From Mesostigma viride (taxonomy: Eukaryota > Streptophyta > Mesostigmatophyceae > Mesostigmatales > Mesostigmataceae): a DNA stretch of 20,877 nucleotides. Location: contig RPFO01001396.1 in the NCBI GenBank assembly GCA_009746045.1, forward strand, positions 37,501 to 58,377, written 5' to 3'. Under the pieces are notes generated by a model. The model worked only from the letters and a program-made list of their open reading frames with translations. It was not told the DNA's origin and made no database searches. This document shows positions 18,101 to 20,877 of this stretch, piece by piece (within the stretch, counting starts at the first letter, position 1; the number at the start of each line of letters is the position of its first letter). Position numbers and translations under genes: made by a program.

Positions 18101-20877
18101 AAGGACAAGGACAAGGACAAGGACAAGGACAAGGACAAGGACAAGGACAAGGACAAGGACAAGGACAAGGACAAGGACAAGGACAAGGACAAGGACAAGG
18201 ACAAGGACAAGGACAAGGACAAGGACAAGGACAAGGACAAGGACAAGGACAAGGACAAGGACAAGGACAAGGACAAGGACAAGGACAAGGACAAGGACAA
18301 GGACAAGGACAAGGACAAGGACAAGGACAAGGACAAGGACAAGGACAAGGACAAGGACAAGGACAAGGACAAGGACAAGGACAAGGCGGACAAGGACAAG
18401 GACAAGGACAAGGACAAGGACAAGGACAAGGACAAGGACAAGGACAAGGACAAGGACAAGGACAAGGACAAGGACAAGGACAAGGACAAGGACAAGGACA
18501 AGGACAAGGACAAGGACAAGGACAAGGACAAGGACAAGGACAAGGACAAGGACAAGGACAAGGACAAGGACAAGGACAAGGACAAGGACAAGGACAAGGA
18601 CAAGGACAAGGACAAGGACAAGGACAAGGACAAGGACAAGCAAGACAAGGACAAGGACAAGGACAAGGACAAGGACAAGGACAAGGACAAGGACAAGGAC
18701 AAGGACAAGGACAAGGACAAGGACAAGGACAAGGACAAGGACAAGGACAAGGACAAGGACAAGGACAAGGACAAGGACAAGGACAAGGACAAGGACAAGG
18801 ACAAGGACAAGGACAAGGACAAGGACAAGGACAAGGACAAGGACAAGGACAAGGACAAGGACAAGGACAAGGACAAGGACAAGGACAAGGACAAGGACAA
18901 GGACAAGGACAAGGACAAGGACAAGGACAAGGACAAGGACAAGGACAAGGACAAGGACAAGGACAAGGACAAGGACAAGGACAAGGACAAGGACAAGGAC
19001 AAGGACAAGGACAAGGACAAGGACAAGGACAAGGACAAGGACAAGGACAAGGACAAGGACAAGGACAAGGACAAGGACAAGGACAAGGACAAGGACAAGG
19101 ACAAGGACAAGGACAAGGACAAGGACAAGGACAAGGACAAGGACAAGGACAAGGACAAGGACAAGGACAAGGACAAGGACAAGGACAAGGACAAGGACAA
19201 GGACAAGGACAAGGACAAGGACAAGGACAAGGCTGGACAAGGACAAGGACAAGGACAAGGACGGACAAGGACAAGGACAAGGACAAGGACAAGGACAAGG
19301 ACAAGGACAAGGACAAGGACAAGGACAAGGACAAGGACAAGGACAAGGACAAGGACAAGGACAAGGACAAGGACAAGGACAAGGACAAGGACAAGGACAA
19401 GGACAAGGACAAGGACAAGGACAAGGACAAGGACAAGGACAAGGACAAGGACAAGGACAAGGACAAGGACAAGGACAAGGACAAGGACAAGGACAAGGAC
19501 AAGGACAAGGACAAGGACAAGGACAAGGACAAGGACAAGGACAAGGACAAGGACAAGGACAAGGACAAGGACAAGGACAAGGACAAGGACAAGGACAAGG
19601 ACAAGGACAAGGCGGACAAGGACAAGGACAAGGACAAGGACAAGGACAAGGACAAGGACAAGGACAAGGACAAGGACAAGGACAAGGACAAGGACAAGGA
19701 CAAGGACAAGGACAAGGACAAGGACAAGGACAAGGACAAGGACAAGGACAAGGACAAGGACAAGGACAAGGACAAGGACAAGGACAAGGACAAGGACAAG
19801 GACAAGGACAAGGACAAGGCTGGCACAAGGACAAGGACAAGGACAAGGACAAGGACAAGGACAAGGACAAGGACAAGGACAAGGACAAGGACAAGGACAA
19901 GGACAAGGACAAGGACAAGGACAAGGACAAGGACAAGGACAAGGACAAGGACAAGGACAAGGACAAGGACAAGGACAAGGACAAGGACAAGGACAAGGAC
20001 AAGGACAAGGACAAGGACAAGGACAAGGACAAGGACAAGGACAAGGACAAGGACAAGGACAAGGACAAGGACAAGGACAAGGACAAGGACAAGGACAAGG
20101 ACAAGGACAAGGACAAGGACAAGGACAAGGACAAGGACAAGGACAAGGACAAGGACAAGGACGGCAAACAAGGACAAGGACAAGGACAAGGCTGGACAAG
20201 GACAAGGACAAGGACAAGGACAAGGACAAGGACAAGGACAAGGACAAGGACAAGGACAAGGACAAGGACAAGGACAAGGACAAGGACAAGGACAAGGACA
20301 AGGACAAGGACAAGGACAAGGACAAGGACAAGGACAAGGACAAGGACAAGGACAAGGACAAGGACAAGGACAAGGACAAGGACAAGGACAAGGACAAGGA
20401 CAAGGACAAGGACAAGGACAAGGACAAGGACAAGGACAAGGACAAGGACAAGGACAAGGACAAGGACAAGGACAAGGACAACAAGGACAAGGACAAGGAC
20501 AAGGACAAGGACAAGGACAAGGACAAGGACAAGGACAAGGACAAGGACAAGGCTGGCACAAGGACAAGGACAAGGACAAGGACAAGGACAAGGACAAGGA
20601 CAAGGACAAGGACAAGGACAAGGACAAGGACAAGGACAAGGACAGGACAAGGACAAGGACAAGGACAAGGACAAGGACAAGGACAAGGACAAGGACAAGG
20701 ACAAGGACAAGGACAAGGACAAGGACAAGGACAAGGACAAGGACAAGGACAAGGACAAGGACAAGGACAAGGACAAGTGCTGGCACAAGGACAAGGACAA
20801 GGACAAGGACAAGGACAAGGACAAGGACAAGGACAAGGACAAGGACAAGGACAAGGACAAGGACAAGGACAAGGACA
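15124..20877. repeat. (GGACAA)n hexanucleotide array, about 5.75 kb, open at window end
   Basis: AAGGAC/GGACAA repeats continuously from 15124 to the last base, roughly 950 units by length. Only about 20 short interruptions occur. Recurrent forms are GGCTGGCACAAGG (15630, 19818, 20551, 20775), GGCTGGACAAGG (15829, 17023, 19232, 20190), GGCGGACAAGG (16995, 18386, 19611) and one- or two-base losses (16513, 16812, 20641). All six frames are open because the 6-bp unit contains no stop, so the very long open frames here are artefacts. The array starts right after AGCAAGAAAAGGAC at the end of the satellite. Confidence 0.98.

Larger units (their letters stand above)
14407..20877 (-). other. Putative giant intron or 5' flank made of satellite and hexamer arrays
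   Basis: A GATCAG acceptor with a T6 tract and a CTGAC branch-like motif about 35 bases upstream lies at 14407-14450 on the minus strand. No exon or splice donor is distinguishable between it and the window end. If the acceptor is used, the intron exceeds 6.4 kb and consists of two repeat arrays. Alternatively the gene is transcribed from within or beside the satellite. Confidence 0.4.

Noticed and set aside
14706-20872. Open frames of 1,800-2,000 codons on the minus strand (LV, SL and CP repeats)
   Set aside because: They exist only because the 6-bp unit lacks stop codons in every frame, and frame changes follow the interruptions. No start context or ordinary protein sequence is present.
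15124-20877. Telomere
   Set aside because: GGACAA does not resemble TTTAGGG-type or other known telomeric repeats, and the array shows internal interruptions. It could still be subtelomeric, but nothing shows that.

Overview
The window looks like accessory sequence from a eukaryotic nuclear genome, most probably a green alga. Three things point there: GT-AG spliceosomal introns; a Penelope-like retroelement with an N-terminal GIY-YIG domain, the Chlamys arrangement described from green algae, spike mosses and slime molds; and a TGTAA motif just past a stop codon, which is the chlorophyte polyadenylation signal. There are no bacterial-style operons, tRNAs or rRNAs. The species assignment is inference.

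Layout. 1-2493 (minus) is a Penelope-like element cut by the window start: an N-terminal GIY-YIG endonuclease and CxC linker, then reverse transcriptase up to the GIPMGTNC motif, in three successive frames. 2494-3540 holds no convincing gene. 3541-4700 and 6576-6742 hold scattered copies, in both orientations, of an AT-tailed non-coding repeat family. 4866-6320 (plus) and 6800-8055 (minus) are two decayed copies, facing each other, of one retroelement protein with an L1 ORF1p-like layout (coiled coil, RRM-like, RNA-binding C-terminal domain). 8060-9190 is AT-rich with no gene seen.

9194-14406 (minus) is best read as one large split gene of unknown function. Three exons are visible, joined by introns of 707 bp and 119 bp whose splice phases match. 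They would encode about 1,460 residues if three one-base frame losses, all in or beside G/C runs, are sequencing errors. The protein has a gly-rich tandem linker, acidic stretches and a basic KKKRRKR segment.

The 707-bp intron is almost filled by a 46-bp satellite whose core is the perfect palindrome CCAACGGCCGTTGG. A second array of the same satellite, with a 45-bp period, lies directly upstream of the first visible exon (14454-15112). It runs into an uninterrupted (GGACAA)n hexanucleotide array of about 5.75 kb that leaves the window at 20877. If the splice acceptor at 14406 is real, this whole satellite-plus-hexamer tract (over 6.4 kb) belongs to one intron or to the 5' flank of the gene. 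The satellite-bearing introns and the hexamer expansion are the most unusual content here.
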